Notes: generated by a model from the letters alone, not told the origin. A DNA stretch of 64,000 nucleotides from Streptomyces echinatus (GCF_014203595.1 NZ_JACHJK010000005.1:464105-528104); one strand, 5' to 3'. Counted from the stretch's first letter, positions 24,111 to 33,074 are shown. Program-made: numbers and translations.

Positions 24111-25444
24111 CCACGCGGACCTACTGGTTGGAGCACGCCTGGCTCGGCACCTACGTCGAGCCGGGGGTCGTGGTCGAGGTCGCGGACGGCCGGATCAGCG
24201 CCGTCCGCACGGACTCGCCCGCCCCGCCGCCCGGCGCCGAGGCGCTGCGCGGACTGACCCTGCCGGGCCTCGCGAACGCCCACTCGCACGCCTTCCACCG
24301 GGCACTGCGCGGCACCGTCCAGGTCGGCTCCGGGACCTTCTGGACCTGGCGCGAGGTGATGTACTCCGTCGCCGACCGGCTGACCCCGGAGACCTACCAC
24401 GCCCTGGCGCGCGCGGTGTACGCCGAGATGGCCCTCGCCGGCATCACCTGTGCCGGCGAGTTCCACTACGTGCACCACGCCCCCGGCGGCACCCCCTACG
24501 CCGATCCCAACGCCATGGGCGAGGCGCTGATCGCGGCCGCCGCCGAGGCCGGCATCCGGATCACCCTCCTCGACACCTGCTACCTCTCCTCCGGCTTCGG
24601 GGCGCCGCCGGGCGCCGAGCAGCTGCGGTTCTCCGACGGCGACGCGGAGGCCTGGGCCGAACGCTGTGCACTTCTCAAGGAGCGGGACCACGCGCGGATC
24701 GGTGCGGCGATCCATTCCGTACGGGCCGTGCCCGCCGGTCAGCTGGGAACCGTGGCGCGCTGGGCCGAGGAGCGGCGGGCCCCGCTGCACGTGCACCTGT
24801 CGGAGCAGACCGCCGAGAACGACGCCTGCCTCGCCGCGCACGGCCGCACGCCCACCCGGCTGCTCGCCGACCACGGTGTCCTCGGGCCGCGCACCACCGG
24901 CGTGCACAACACCCACCTCACCGACGAGGACATCGCCCTGCTCGGCGGCTCCGGCACCGGCACCTGCATGTGCCCCACCACCGAGCGGGACCTGGCCGAC
25001 GGCATCGGCCCGGCCGTCGCCCTCCAGCGGGCCGGCTCCCCGCTCTCCCTCGGCTCCGACAGCCACGCCGTCATCGACCTGCTCGAAGAGGCGCGCGCGA
25101 TGGAGCTGAACGAGCGGCTGCGCACCCGCACCCGGGGCCACTGGACGGCCGCGGCGCTGCTGCGGGCCGCCACCGCCGACGGCCACGCCGCCCTCGGCTG
25201 GGACGAGGCCGGCACCATCGAGCCCGGAGCGCTCGCCGACCTGACGACGATCGCCCTGGACTCGGTCAGGACGGCCGGGCCGCTGCCCAGGCTGGGCGCC
25301 GAGACGGCCGTATTCGCGGCGGGCGCGGCGGACGTACGGCACACGGTCGTGGGCGGCCGGCACGTCGTACGCGACGGGGCGCACACGCTCGTGCCGGACG
25401 TGCCCCAGGCGCTCGCCGCCGCAGTCGAAGCCCTGCGGGGCTGA
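24107..25444 (+). CDS. hutF: Formimidoylglutamate deiminase
   Basis: Amidohydrolase-superfamily enzyme of 445 residues that removes ammonia from N-formimidoyl-L-glutamate to give N-formyl-L-glutamate. Metal ligands are visible: HSHAFHRALRG near 61, the histidine in HVHLSEQTAEN near 232, the histidine in GVHNTHLTDED near 267, and the aspartate in LGSDSHAVIDLLEEAR near 315. SEQTAEN and the SDSHA loop separate HutF from guanine deaminases. The GTG start overlaps the upstream stop. Its presence shows that histidine degradation here uses the deiminase route. Confidence 0.93.
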   Translation: MTTRTYWLEHAWLGTYVEPGVVVEVADGRISAVRTDSPAPPPGAEALRGLTLPGLANAHSHAFHRALRGTVQVGSGTFWTWREVMYSVADRLTPETYHALARAVYAEMALAGITCAGEFHYVHHAPGGTPYADPNAMGEALIAAAAEAGIRITLLDTCYLSSGFGAPPGAEQLRFSDGDAEAWAERCALLKERDHARIGAAIHSVRAVPAGQLGTVARWAEERRAPLHVHLSEQTAENDACLAAHGRTPTRLLADHGVLGPRTTGVHNTHLTDEDIALLGGSGTGTCMCPTTERDLADGIGPAVALQRAGSPLSLGSDSHAVIDLLEEARAMELNERLRTRTRGHWTAAALLRAATADGHAALGWDEAGTIEPGALADLTTIALDSVRTAGPLPRLGAETAVFAAGAADVRHTVVGGRHVVRDGAHTLVPDVPQALAAAVEALRG

Positions 25445-25473
25445 GGAACGCCGACCCCCACGAGGACGACACC

Positions 25474-26649
25474 ATGAGCAGCAGCACCGTCATCACCAAC
25501 ATCGCCACGCTGGTCACCAACGACCCCTCCCTCGGCGACGGTTCCCCCCTCGGTCTGATCCAGGACGCGGCCGTCGTCGTCGACGGCGACCGCGTCGCGT
25601 GGACCGGTGAGTCGAGCAAAGCACCCGCCACTGACAACCGGGTCGACGCGGGCGGCCGGGCGGTGCTGCCCGGCTTCGTGGACTCTCACTCCCACCTGGT
25701 GTTCGCGGGCGACCGGACGCAGGAGTTCAACGCCCGCATGTCCGGCCGCTCCTACACCGCGGGTGGCATCCGCACCACGGTCGCGGCCACCCGGGCCGCG
25801 AGCGACGCGGAACTGGAGGCGAACCTCACCCGTTACCTCGGCGAGGCCCTGCGCCAGGGCACGACGACGTTCGAGACGAAGTCGGGCTACGGCCTCACCG
25901 TCGAGGACGAGTCCCGCGCCCTGCGCATCGCGGCGCGCCACACCGACGAGGTGACGTACCTCGGCGCGCACATCGTCTCCCCGGACCACGCCGACGACCC
26001 GGCGGCCTATGTCGCCCTGGTCACGGGCGAGATGCTGGACGCCTGCGCGCCGCACGCCCGCTGGATCGACGTGTTCTGCGAGAAGGGCGCCTTCGACGGC
26101 GACCAGGCCCGTGCGATCCTCACGGCCGGCAAGGCCAGGGGCCTGCACCCGCGCGTCCACGCCAACCAGCTCTCCTACGGCCCCGGCGTCCAACTCGCCG
26201 TCGAGCTGGACGCGGCCAGCGCCGACCACTGCACCCACCTCACGGACGCGGACGTCGACGCCCTCGCGAACGGCGACACGGTCGCCACCCTGCTGCCGGG
26301 CGCCGAGTTCTCCACCCGGGCCGAGTGGCCGGACGCCCGCCGTCTGCTGGACGCGGGCGTGACGGTCGCGCTCTCCACGGACTGCAACCCGGGCTCGTCC
26401 TTCACCTCGTCGGTGCCCTTCTGCATCGCCCTGGCCGTCCGCGACATGCGGATGACGCCGGACGAGGCGGTCTGGTCGGCCACGGCGGGCGGTGCCGCAG
26501 CCCTCCGCCGCACCGACATCGGCCGGATCACCCCGGGCGCCCGCGCCGACCTGACGCTGCTCGACGCCCCGAGCCATGTCCACCTGGCCTACCGGCCGGG
26601 GGTGCCGCTGGTCAGCGGGGTGTGGCGCGGGGGCGTACGCGTCGTCTGA
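25474..26649 (+). CDS. hutI: Imidazolonepropionase
   Basis: 391 residues. Hydrolyses 4-imidazolone-5-propionate to N-formimidoyl-L-glutamate, the third step of histidine degradation. Amidohydrolase motifs: GFVDSHSHLVFAGDR near 68, TTFETKSGYGL near 130 with a family substrate-binding region, HIVSPDHADD near 169, RVHANQLSYGPG near 229, and the metal aspartate in STDCNPGSSF near 305. The ATG at 25474 lies 29 bp after hutF. It closes the hut operon, which thus runs hutU, M20 amidohydrolase, hutF, hutI. Confidence 0.95.
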   Translation: MSSSTVITNIATLVTNDPSLGDGSPLGLIQDAAVVVDGDRVAWTGESSKAPATDNRVDAGGRAVLPGFVDSHSHLVFAGDRTQEFNARMSGRSYTAGGIRTTVAATRAASDAELEANLTRYLGEALRQGTTTFETKSGYGLTVEDESRALRIAARHTDEVTYLGAHIVSPDHADDPAAYVALVTGEMLDACAPHARWIDVFCEKGAFDGDQARAILTAGKARGLHPRVHANQLSYGPGVQLAVELDAASADHCTHLTDADVDALANGDTVATLLPGAEFSTRAEWPDARRLLDAGVTVALSTDCNPGSSFTSSVPFCIALAVRDMRMTPDEAVWSATAGGAAALRRTDIGRITPGARADLTLLDAPSHVHLAYRPGVPLVSGVWRGGVRVV

Positions 26650-26656
26650 CCGGCGG

Positions 26657-27168
26657 TCAGGAACCCCGGACGGGCGCGGCGGCCACCCCGCCGCCCGCTC
26701 CCGCCCCGGCGTCCGTCTCGCCGTCCGTTCCCGTCCCCGCGTACGTCCCGGCGTCCGCTCCGGACCCGGCGACCGCCCCGCCGTCCGCTCCGGACCCGGC
26801 GACCGCCCCGCCGCCCGCTCCGGACCCGGCGACCGCCCCGCCGCCCGCTCCGGACCCGGCGACCGCCCCGCCGCCCGCTCTGGACCCGGCGACCGCCCCG
26901 GCGTCCGCTCCCGCTCCGGTGGTCCCCCGTTCCCGGTCCGCCGTCGTCCGGCCCCACGCCGTACCGGCGAGCACCAGGACCGCGCCGAGCAGTCCGGGTA
27001 CGCCCGGCCGGTCGCCGCCCACGGCGATGCCGACGGCCGCGGCCCACACCGGCTCCGTGCCGAGCAGCAGGCTGACCCGGGACGGAGAGGTGCGCCGGAC
27101 CGCCGCATCTGCACGAAGAACGCGAACAGCGTGCAGCACACGGACAGGGCGGTGTGACGGCCGGCGCG
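26657..27168 (-). pseudogene. EamA-type (DMT superfamily) transporter, truncated and frameshifted
   Basis: Only the last part of a drug/metabolite transporter remains. One minus-strand frame gives ALSVCCTLFAFFVQM, a membrane helix. From about 27110 the family sequence continues in another frame as RTSPSRVSLLLGTEPVWAAA and LLGAVLVLAGTAWGRT, the classic end of the second EamA domain. The two frames meet near 27105-27115, so one or two bases were lost. The N-terminal three quarters are missing. The readable C-terminus runs into a long Gly/Ala/Ser tail from the 30-bp tandem repeat, foreign to the family. It lies just after hutI in opposite orientation. Confidence 0.65.
26761..26910. repeat. 30-bp tandem repeat, five units
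   Basis: Five adjacent 30-bp units beginning CGGACCCGGCGACCGCCCCG and ending in variants of CGCCCGCTC, nearly identical, with degenerate copies on both sides (about 26690-26930). In the minus frame of the transporter remnant each unit encodes a ten-residue GAGGGAVAGS-type repeat. There are no spacers, so it is a minisatellite and not a CRISPR array. Confidence 0.85.
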
Positions 27169-27212
27169 CCGGGTACCCACCACCCGGTGAGTTGGGCCCC
27201 GGGACACGGCGA

Positions 27213-27240
27213 AGCGGCCCGGCGCTGTCGCCGGGCCGCT
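27213..27240 (-). terminator. Terminator after the sigma-factor gene
   Basis: A perfect 12-bp stem AGCGGCCCGGCG/CGCCGGGCCGCT with loop CTGT, 70 bases downstream of the sigma gene on the minus strand. Confidence 0.75.
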
Positions 27241-27309
27241 TCCCGCAGGCCGTTCTGGTGGTCCGTCGTCACGGGCCGCTCCGGGCCGTTTCCACGGTCC
27301 GGACGGAGG

Positions 27310-28206
27310 TCACTCGTCCAGCGTCAGCCCCTTGCGGAGCCGTACCAGCGTGCGCCCGAGCAGCCGGGACACGTGCATCTGGGAGATGCCCAGCTCCTCG
27401 CCGATCTCCGACTGGGTCATGTTCGCCACGAAGCGCAGGGAGAGGATCTTCCGGTCCCGGGGCGGGAGGTCGGCGATCAGAGGCTTCAGCGACTCGATGT
27501 ACTCGATGCCCTCGAGCCCGTGGTCCTCGTAACCGATGCGGTCCGCGAGCGCGCCCTCGGAGTCGTCCTCGTCGGGCTGGGCGTCCAGCGAGGAGGCGGT
27601 GTACGCGTTCGAGGCGGCCATGCCCTCGACGACCTCGTCGTTGGAGATGCCCAGGCGCTCGGCGAGTTCCGCGACCGTGGGGGCGCGGTCCAGCTGCTGT
27701 GCCAGCTCGTCGCCCGCCTTGGCGAGGTCGAGCCGCAGCTCCTGCAGCCTGCGCGGGACGCGCACGGACCACGAGGTGTCACGGAAGAACCGCTTGATCT
27801 CGCCGATGATGGTCGGCATCGCGAAAGTGGGGAACTCCACACCGCGGGACAGCTCGAAGCGGTCGATCGCCTTGATCAGGCCGATGGTGCCGACCTGGAT
27901 GATGTCCTCCATCGGCTCGCTGCGGGAGCGGAAGCGGGAGGCGGCGAACTTGACGAGCGCGAGGTTGAGCTCGACGAGGGTGTTGCGGACGTACGAGTAC
28001 TCGTGCGTCCCTTCCTCCAGCGACTCCAGCCGCTCGAAGAGGGTCTTGGACAGGGCCCGGGCGTCGACCGGGCCGATCTCGTCGTACGGGGGGATCTCCG
28101 GGAGACCCTCGAAGAGATCGAGAGGATAGATGGGATGATCCAGTTGTTCCGGTGGGGGTGTCGACGTCGCGATCGGGGTATGCGATTCGTCGAGCCGGGG
28201 TGACAT
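27310..28206 (-). CDS. SigB/SigF-type RNA polymerase sigma factor
   Basis: Group 3 sigma factor of 298 residues without region 1. Region 2 is DIIQVGTIGLIKAIDRFELS (around 110) plus VEFPTFAMPTIIGEIKRFFR. Region 3 is RVPRRLQELRLDLAKAGDEL with VAELAERLGISNDEVVEGM. Region 4 has the helix-turn-helix MTQSEIGEELGISQMHVSRL near the C-terminus. The FPTFAMPTIIGEIKRFFRD motif marks the SigB/SigF/SigI family of stress and differentiation sigma factors. The ATG at 28206 has a GGAGG site. Divergent genes encode an anti-anti-sigma and an anti-sigma kinase, so activity is probably set by partner switching. Confidence 0.92.
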   Translation of the reverse strand: MSPRLDESHTPIATSTPPPEQLDHPIYPLDLFEGLPEIPPYDEIGPVDARALSKTLFERLESLEEGTHEYSYVRNTLVELNLALVKFAASRFRSRSEPMEDIIQVGTIGLIKAIDRFELSRGVEFPTFAMPTIIGEIKRFFRDTSWSVRVPRRLQELRLDLAKAGDELAQQLDRAPTVAELAERLGISNDEVVEGMAASNAYTASSLDAQPDEDDSEGALADRIGYEDHGLEGIEYIESLKPLIADLPPRDRKILSLRFVANMTQSEIGEELGISQMHVSRLLGRTLVRLRKGLTLDE

Positions 28207-28451
28207 GGGTGTCCTCCATCGTTCTCGGCATATGGCTGCCGAAGCCAGTACGTGCACTGCGGTGTGCGGCGCCTCCGAAGCCGGCGTGTAGGAATGTGTG
28301 TCCTTCTAGCCCTACCCGCTGCACGCGGCGAGTCGCAAGTGCGTTCCGTGACGATATGTCCGTTTGTGTGCGGTTGTTCGGGTGTCGGAGTGCGCAAGGA
28401 AGGCGTAATGTTCGAGGGCATCAGCAGCCACGACCTCGGGAGAGAGACGGC

Positions 28452-28829
28452 ATGGACCACGGGACGGTCGGCAGCGCACAGTCGGGCCGGCTTCTGGTGG
28501 AGGTGCGGGAACAGGGCTCCAGCGCCGTTGTGACACCCGCGGGTGAGCTCGACCACCACACCGCCGATCTTTTGCGCGAGCCCCTCGAAGACCTTCTGGC
28601 CAAGGGCTTCTCGCGGCTCGTGGTGGATTGCTCACGCCTGGAGTTCTGCGACTCCACGGGCCTGAACGTGCTGCTAGGCGCCCGGCTGAAGGCGGACGCC
28701 GCCGGCGGCGGGGTCCACCTGGCCGGCATGCTGCCGGTGGTCGCCCGCGTGTTCGAGATCACAGGAGCCGAGGCGGTCTTCACCGTCCACGACTCCTTGG
28801 AGGCGGCGCTGGCCGACGGTGCCGACTGA
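28452..28829 (+). CDS. STAS-domain anti-anti-sigma factor
   Basis: A 125-residue RsbV/SpoIIAA-type protein. STAS fold: VVTPAGELDHHTADLLREPL near 35, followed by LVVDCSRLEFCDSTGLNVLL near 60-79. The latter contains the conserved DST with the serine normally phosphorylated by the anti-sigma kinase. Unphosphorylated, such proteins bind the kinase and release the sigma factor. The ATG at 28452 follows a GGGAGAGAG site. It is divergent from the sigma gene, 245 bp away, and 379 bp before the kinase gene. Confidence 0.88.
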   Translation: MDHGTVGSAQSGRLLVEVREQGSSAVVTPAGELDHHTADLLREPLEDLLAKGFSRLVVDCSRLEFCDSTGLNVLLGARLKADAAGGGVHLAGMLPVVARVFEITGAEAVFTVHDSLEAALADGAD

Positions 28830-29208
28830 CCCGCCGCCCCCTCCCGTCCGGCCCGGCCCGTGTGCCGGCCCCGGCCGCGTTGCGCGTGTCACGTCCAATA
28901 CGGGGGTGTTCCGCCGGATCGGTCGGGCAGGAGAGGGCAGAAGAAGGCAGGAGGCGTTCCGCCGGCCGTCGGATCCCATGGGAACCGGTGCACGGCCCGG
29001 ACGGGACGTACGGACGAGCGACCTGGACGGAACGCGTGTCCGGCGGACGAGCGGGTACGGGAACCCGCCCGGACGGCGGGCGTACGGTGCCCGGCCGGCG
29101 GCCGGAGGCCGTGACGACCGGGCGGCGCCGACGGTGCCGGGCGTCCGGCCGGACTGTTGACCGGACTTTTTGAATCGTGAACTGGTGGATCGGTGAGGTG
29201 AAGCGCTG
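28830..29208. other. Gene-free stretch between the STAS and kinase genes
   Basis: 379 bp with no convincing coding sequence. It holds a GCGGGTACGGGAACCCGC hairpin near 29050 and, close to the kinase gene, TTGACCGGACTTTTTGAATCG (29157-29177), which could contain a promoter. The kinase gene may therefore be transcribed separately from the STAS gene. Confidence 0.4.
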
Positions 29209-29778
29209 ATGAGCACCACCCGGCCTTGCTCGCCGGGCGACCGCGGCCCGGAGCCCAGCGGCGCTTCCGGGGCGTCCGAGGTGGCTGTGCCGGCCGTCGG
29301 CGCAGCCGCGGGGGCAGCCGCGCCGTCCGTGCCGTCCGGGCCGACCGGCGGCACACCGCAGGCCCGTGGCCGGCAGGTGCGCAGACTCCGCCTGGAAGGC
29401 GAGAGCGCGGTCGTCCCGCTCGCCCGCGACTTCACGCGCCAGGCGCTGTACGCGTGGGAGTGGATGCCCGCCGCCACCGCCGACCAGCGGGCCGCGGCCG
29501 AGGACGTGCTGCTCGTCGTGTCCGAACTGGTCACCAACGCCTGCCTGCACGCCGAGGGTCCCGACGAACTGCGGCTCGCCTGCGACAACAAGGTGATCCG
29601 GATCGAGGTCTCCGACCGGGGCGCCGGACAGCCGGCCCCGCGCACCCCGCACCGCGCCGGACGCCCCGGCGGCCACGGCATGTTCATCGTGCAGCGGCTG
29701 TGCCTGGACTGGGGCGTGGTCCGGGTCACCGGGGCGCCGGGCAAGACGGTGTGGGCGGAACTGGGCGCGCCCGCCTGA
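29209..29778 (+). CDS. Anti-sigma factor / HATPase_c serine kinase (RsbW type)
   Basis: 189 residues. The first 60 are a low-complexity Ala/Gly/Pro/Ser extension. The GHKL ATPase domain follows: N-box AEDVLLVVSELVTNACLHAE near 102-120, G1 box VSDRGAGQP near 140, G2 box GRPGGHGMFIVQRLCLDWGV near 155. Proteins of this type bind a SigB-family sigma factor and phosphorylate the serine of the cognate STAS protein. Probable partners are the products of 27310-28206 and 28452-28829, but Streptomyces has many such kinases and pairings are often crossed. GAGG precedes the ATG. Confidence 0.85.
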   Translation: MSTTRPCSPGDRGPEPSGASGASEVAVPAVGAAAGAAAPSVPSGPTGGTPQARGRQVRRLRLEGESAVVPLARDFTRQALYAWEWMPAATADQRAAAEDVLLVVSELVTNACLHAEGPDELRLACDNKVIRIEVSDRGAGQPAPRTPHRAGRPGGHGMFIVQRLCLDWGVVRVTGAPGKTVWAELGAPA

Positions 29779-29828
29779 CCGACCCGGGCGGCCACCCGGG
29801 CCCCCGTCTCCACTCCGGCACCCCGTCA

Positions 29829-29860
29829 CACACGCCGGATCGCGACAACTCCGGCGTGTG
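29829..29860 (+). terminator. Terminator after the anti-sigma kinase gene
   Basis: A perfect 10-bp stem CACACGCCGG/CCGGCGTGTG with a 12-base loop, about 50 bases after the stop codon. Confidence 0.7.
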
Positions 29861-29944
29861 ACGCGTCTTCCTTCCTCGCGACCCCGGGCGTACCTTGACG
29901 GCCGAATCTGATACGCCGTCAGGAATGAATGGGGTGGACCGAAC

Positions 29945-30679
29945 GTGTCGTACCCGAACCGAACCGCCGCGCTCGCGTCCGCCGCGGCCCTGGCCGGCGC
30001 GGCGGTGCTGCTGGCCGCACCGGCGGCCCACGCCGACGTCGTCGACGTCAACTACCGCTGCCAGACGCCGATCGGCGTCAAGAGCGCCGTCTCGCCGATC
30101 GACATCAAGGGCGTCAAGAGCGGGACCGGCTACCGGATCACCATGTCCTGGCAGAAGGGCGTCTCCTCCAGTCCGGTCGAACTGGGCAAGGGGGCGATGA
30201 GCCCGAGCGCCACCATCCAGCTGGGCGGCGCCGACAGCGGCACCCTCGCGGTCAGCGGTCCCGCCAACTCCGCCGCCATCCCCGCCAACACCCCGATCAA
30301 GATCAGCGACTTGAGCGGCACCTACACGCCGAAGAAGACCGGCAAGGTCACCTTCACGGCGGGCACGCTCACCATCAAGGCGCTGGGTACGACGACGACC
30401 TGCACGCCGACCAACAGCCCCAAGGCGTCCCTCACCCTGGACGTGACAGCGGCCGGCGGTTCCTCGGGCGGCACCTCCGGCTCGGGCGGCGGCTCCGGTT
30501 CGGGCGGCGGCTCCGGTTCCGCCTCCGGGTCCGGCGGTTCGTCGGCCGGCGGGCAGCTTCCGCAGACCGGCCCCGAGGACTCCGCGGTGGCCCTCGGCAC
30601 ACTCGGCGGCACGGTCCTTCTCGCCGGTGCGGCGGGCACCCTGTGGCTGACCCGCCGCAACCGGACCACCCACCGCTGA
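29945..30679 (+). CDS. Secreted sortase-anchored surface protein, single-domain
   Basis: 244 residues. A signal peptide (ALASAAALAGAAVLLAAPAA, cleavage near HA-D) is followed by an extracellular domain (about 32-165) with two cysteines and the segments CQTPIGVKSAVSPIDIKGVK, ATIQLGGADSGTLAVSGPA and LTIKALGTTTTCTPTNSPKA. A Gly/Ser repeat linker follows, then the wall-sorting signal LPQTGPEDS, a hydrophobic helix and the basic tail TRRNR. The domain is closely related to the second domain of the protein at 33071-34375. It is predicted to be covalently attached to peptidoglycan by a sortase encoded elsewhere. GTG start. The domain's function is unknown to me. Confidence 0.8.
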   Translation: MSYPNRTAALASAAALAGAAVLLAAPAAHADVVDVNYRCQTPIGVKSAVSPIDIKGVKSGTGYRITMSWQKGVSSSPVELGKGAMSPSATIQLGGADSGTLAVSGPANSAAIPANTPIKISDLSGTYTPKKTGKVTFTAGTLTIKALGTTTTCTPTNSPKASLTLDVTAAGGSSGGTSGSGGGSGSGGGSGSASGSGGSSAGGQLPQTGPEDSAVALGTLGGTVLLAGAAGTLWLTRRNRTTHR

Positions 30680-30828
30680 CGAACCCGGCCGCCCCACCCA
30701 CCGCCGGCGGTTCCGTCCGCCCCACCCGCCGTCGCCCGGACCCGGCCGTCCCACCCGCCCCACCCGGCCCGCCCCGCCGCCCCGGCGCCGCCCGCTGAAC
30801 CGCCCGGCCACCACCGCTGGAGCCGCCC

Positions 30829-31965
30829 ATGCCGCCCGCCGCCCGCGCCCCCGGCCCGCCCCGACGCCCCCCGCGCACCGGGACCACGGCGGGCACCCCG
30901 AGCGACTCCCCTCCGGCCACCCCGGGCAGTGCGACCACGGCGGGCCGTCCGCGCTACCTGCGCCCCAGGGGCACCTCAAGGGCCAGGACCTCCCTGCGCA
31001 CCCAGATCATCGCGGCCATTACCCGCCCCTCAAGCCCTACGGCCACCCTGCGCACCCCGGGCTCCTCCAGCCCCACGACCACCGGAGGCACCGCAGGCAC
31101 CCCACGCCCGCCGAGCCCCACGGCCACCCGGCGCACCCCCTTCGCACTCATCGCCCTGCTCCTGCCGCTTCCCCTGCTCGCCGTCGGCCCGGCCGTCGCG
31201 GTGGGGGCGGGGGGCTGGGTGGTCGCGCCGGTGGGGGGCGGGCGGCCGGCGTTCTATGCCGAGGGGACGGCCGGGACGGTCCTGCGGGACACGGTGGCCG
31301 TGACCAACCCCGGCCGCACCCCGGTCACGGTCCGGCTGCGCGGTGACGGCGTCCCGGCGGTGTTCGCCCGGAGCGACCTGCGGATCCCGGCCCGCACCCG
31401 CGCTGAGGTGCCCTTCACGGTGACCGTGCCCCCGGACGCCGGACCCGGAGACCGCACCGGCGCGATCGTCGTGCGGGACGCGCACGGCCGTACCGCGACC
31501 GTGCCGGTCCGGCTGCGCGTCGGCGGCCCCGCACTCGCCGCGCTGACCGTCGAGCACCTCGCCGTGGGCGCCGACCGGATCACGTACGAGCTGGTCAACC
31601 GCGGTACGACCGTCCTCGTGCCCCGGCTCTCGGTGCGCGCCGACGGCGTCTTCGGCCGGGTCCTGGACCGTGCTCCGCGCACCCTGCCGGTCCGGCTGCC
31701 GCCGGGCGCCCGGCGCACGCTGAGCGAGCCGTGGGCCGGCCGGCCGGTGCTGGACGAGGTGCGGGTACGGCTGACGGTGACCGCGGCGGGCGGGGCACGC
31801 GACACCGCGGACACGTCGGCCGCGTTCGTGCCGTGGGGCGCGGTGACCGGCGGCTCGGCGGCGCTGGCCGCCGGTGCGGCCGTACTCCTCGGCCGGCGGC
31901 GCGGGCACCGCGCGCGGACCGCGCCCCGGTCCGCCGGGGCCGAGCCGACGGGAGCGGTGTCATGA
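30829..31965 (+). CDS. Extracellular Ig-like (DUF916/WxL-like) membrane protein
   Basis: 378 residues as called. A Pro/Thr/Ser/Arg-rich N-terminal 100 residues precede a hydrophobic signal or anchor (ALIALLLPLPLLAVGPAVAV). A beta-sandwich domain follows with GTAGTVLRDTVAVTNPGRTP, RTRAEVPFTVTVPPDAGPGD and RTGAIVVRDAHGRTATVPVR. This is the pattern of bacterial DUF916-type cell-surface proteins. A second Ig-like part leads to a C-terminal helix (GSAALAAGAAVLLGRR). The ATG has a GGAG site, but the long unlike N-terminus makes the true start uncertain. The stop overlaps the next ATG (ATGA). Confidence 0.65.
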   Translation: MPPAARAPGPPRRPPRTGTTAGTPSDSPPATPGSATTAGRPRYLRPRGTSRARTSLRTQIIAAITRPSSPTATLRTPGSSSPTTTGGTAGTPRPPSPTATRRTPFALIALLLPLPLLAVGPAVAVGAGGWVVAPVGGGRPAFYAEGTAGTVLRDTVAVTNPGRTPVTVRLRGDGVPAVFARSDLRIPARTRAEVPFTVTVPPDAGPGDRTGAIVVRDAHGRTATVPVRLRVGGPALAALTVEHLAVGADRITYELVNRGTTVLVPRLSVRADGVFGRVLDRAPRTLPVRLPPGARRTLSEPWAGRPVLDEVRVRLTVTAAGGARDTADTSAAFVPWGAVTGGSAALAAGAAVLLGRRRGHRARTAPRSAGAEPTGAVS

Positions 31966-33074
31966 GGCGGATCGTGTTGCCGGCGGTCGCCGCACTGCTG
32001 CTGACCCTGGCCGGGCCGGCCGGTCCCGTCCGGGCGGCGGACGGACCGTCCGTGACGCTGTCGGCCTCCCAGGCCGGCACCGGCGGCTCGGTCACCGTCA
32101 GCGGCACCGGCTGGCGGCCCCGCACCCTGCTGATGATGCTGGTCTGCGGGCGCGCCACCCCGGCCCGGGGTGTCATCGGCGGCACCAACTCCTGCGCGAA
32201 CGGCGACGGCCGGGCCGTGACCACCGACGCCGACGGCCGCTTCAGCCGGCGGCTGCCGGTCGCCGAGCCGCCCGTGCCCTGCCCCTGCGTGGTCCACGTG
32301 GCCACCGTCACCGGCGCCCGGGCCGAGGCGGACACCGGGCTGGGGGTCGCCGGGCACCCGGTGGCCCCGCTGCCCGCCGAGCGCTCCGGGGGCCGGCTGG
32401 CCGTGCTCTCCGACACCCGGCTGACCGGGTCGAGCGGCCTGCTGACCTGGTTCGGGGCGCCACCGGGCCGCACCCTGGTCCTCACCGTCGGCAACACCGG
32501 CGCCGGCACGATCGAGAACCCGGTGTTCCAGGTCGGCACCGCGCACGGCGTCTTCGCTCCCGAGTGGGACGAGCGGCAGTGGCACGGCACCCTCGCGCCC
32601 GGCAAGAAGGCGCAGATCAGGCTGCCGGTCGAGCTGTCGGCGGGGGCGCACGGCGACTACACCGTGACGCTGCGGTACGGCGGCCGGGTGCTCGCCGAGC
32701 AGCCGTGGGGCGTGGGCCGGCCGTGGGGCGTGACGCTGTTCTGGATCCTGCTCTGCCTGGTCGTCCCGGCCGCGCTGTTCCGCGTCGGCATGGCCGTGGT
32801 GGACCGGGTCCGGCCGCGCCGCCCGGGAGCCACGCGCCACCGGCGAAGCCTGCCCCGGCCCGCCGCCCGCCCACGCCTGCCCCTGCCCCTGTTCCTGCGC
32901 CGCTCCCGCACCGCCGGCCCCCCGGCCTCCCCGGCCGACGCGGCCGTCACGACTCCGACCCTGCCGTGGTTCTCCCCGGACTCCGCTCCGGACGGCCCGG
33001 CCGGCCGGTCCTCCGCACCGCACGACGACAGCCCGACGAGTCCTACGACTCCCACCATGAAGGGACCCACGTGA
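31962..33074 (+). CDS. Secreted/membrane protein with Ig-like domains
   Basis: 370 residues. Signal peptide IVLPAVAALLLTLAGPAG (cleavage near RAAD). The first domain, VTLSASQAGTGGSVTVSGTG followed by CGRATP...CANG...CPC cysteines, resembles the neocarzinostatin-like or Ig folds common in actinobacterial surface proteins. A second beta-rich domain (LTWFGAPPGRTLVLTVGNTG) leads to a membrane helix WGVTLFWILLCLVVPAALFRV and a long Pro/Arg/Ser cytoplasmic tail. ATGA and GTGA overlaps on both sides place it in one operon with its neighbours. Probably a partner of the wall-anchored proteins; function unknown. Confidence 0.7.
   Translation: MRRIVLPAVAALLLTLAGPAGPVRAADGPSVTLSASQAGTGGSVTVSGTGWRPRTLLMMLVCGRATPARGVIGGTNSCANGDGRAVTTDADGRFSRRLPVAEPPVPCPCVVHVATVTGARAEADTGLGVAGHPVAPLPAERSGGRLAVLSDTRLTGSSGLLTWFGAPPGRTLVLTVGNTGAGTIENPVFQVGTAHGVFAPEWDERQWHGTLAPGKKAQIRLPVELSAGAHGDYTVTLRYGGRVLAEQPWGVGRPWGVTLFWILLCLVVPAALFRVGMAVVDRVRPRRPGATRHRRSLPRPAARPRLPLPLFLRRSRTAGPPASPADAAVTTPTLPWFSPDSAPDGPAGRSSAPHDDSPTSPTTPTMKGPT

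Noticed and set aside
26690..26930. A CRISPR-like array
   Set aside because: The 30-bp units are directly adjacent with no unique spacers, and no cas genes are present; it is a coding-type minisatellite.
24739..27207. An 822-codon minus-strand frame opposite hutF and hutI
   Set aside because: Only its first 30 codons, which belong to the EamA remnant, are protein-like; the rest is antisense to the hut genes.
28819..29160. A small gene between the STAS and anti-sigma kinase genes
   Set aside because: Composition is Arg/Gly/Pro-rich without structure, there is no clear ribosome binding site, and no family is recognisable.
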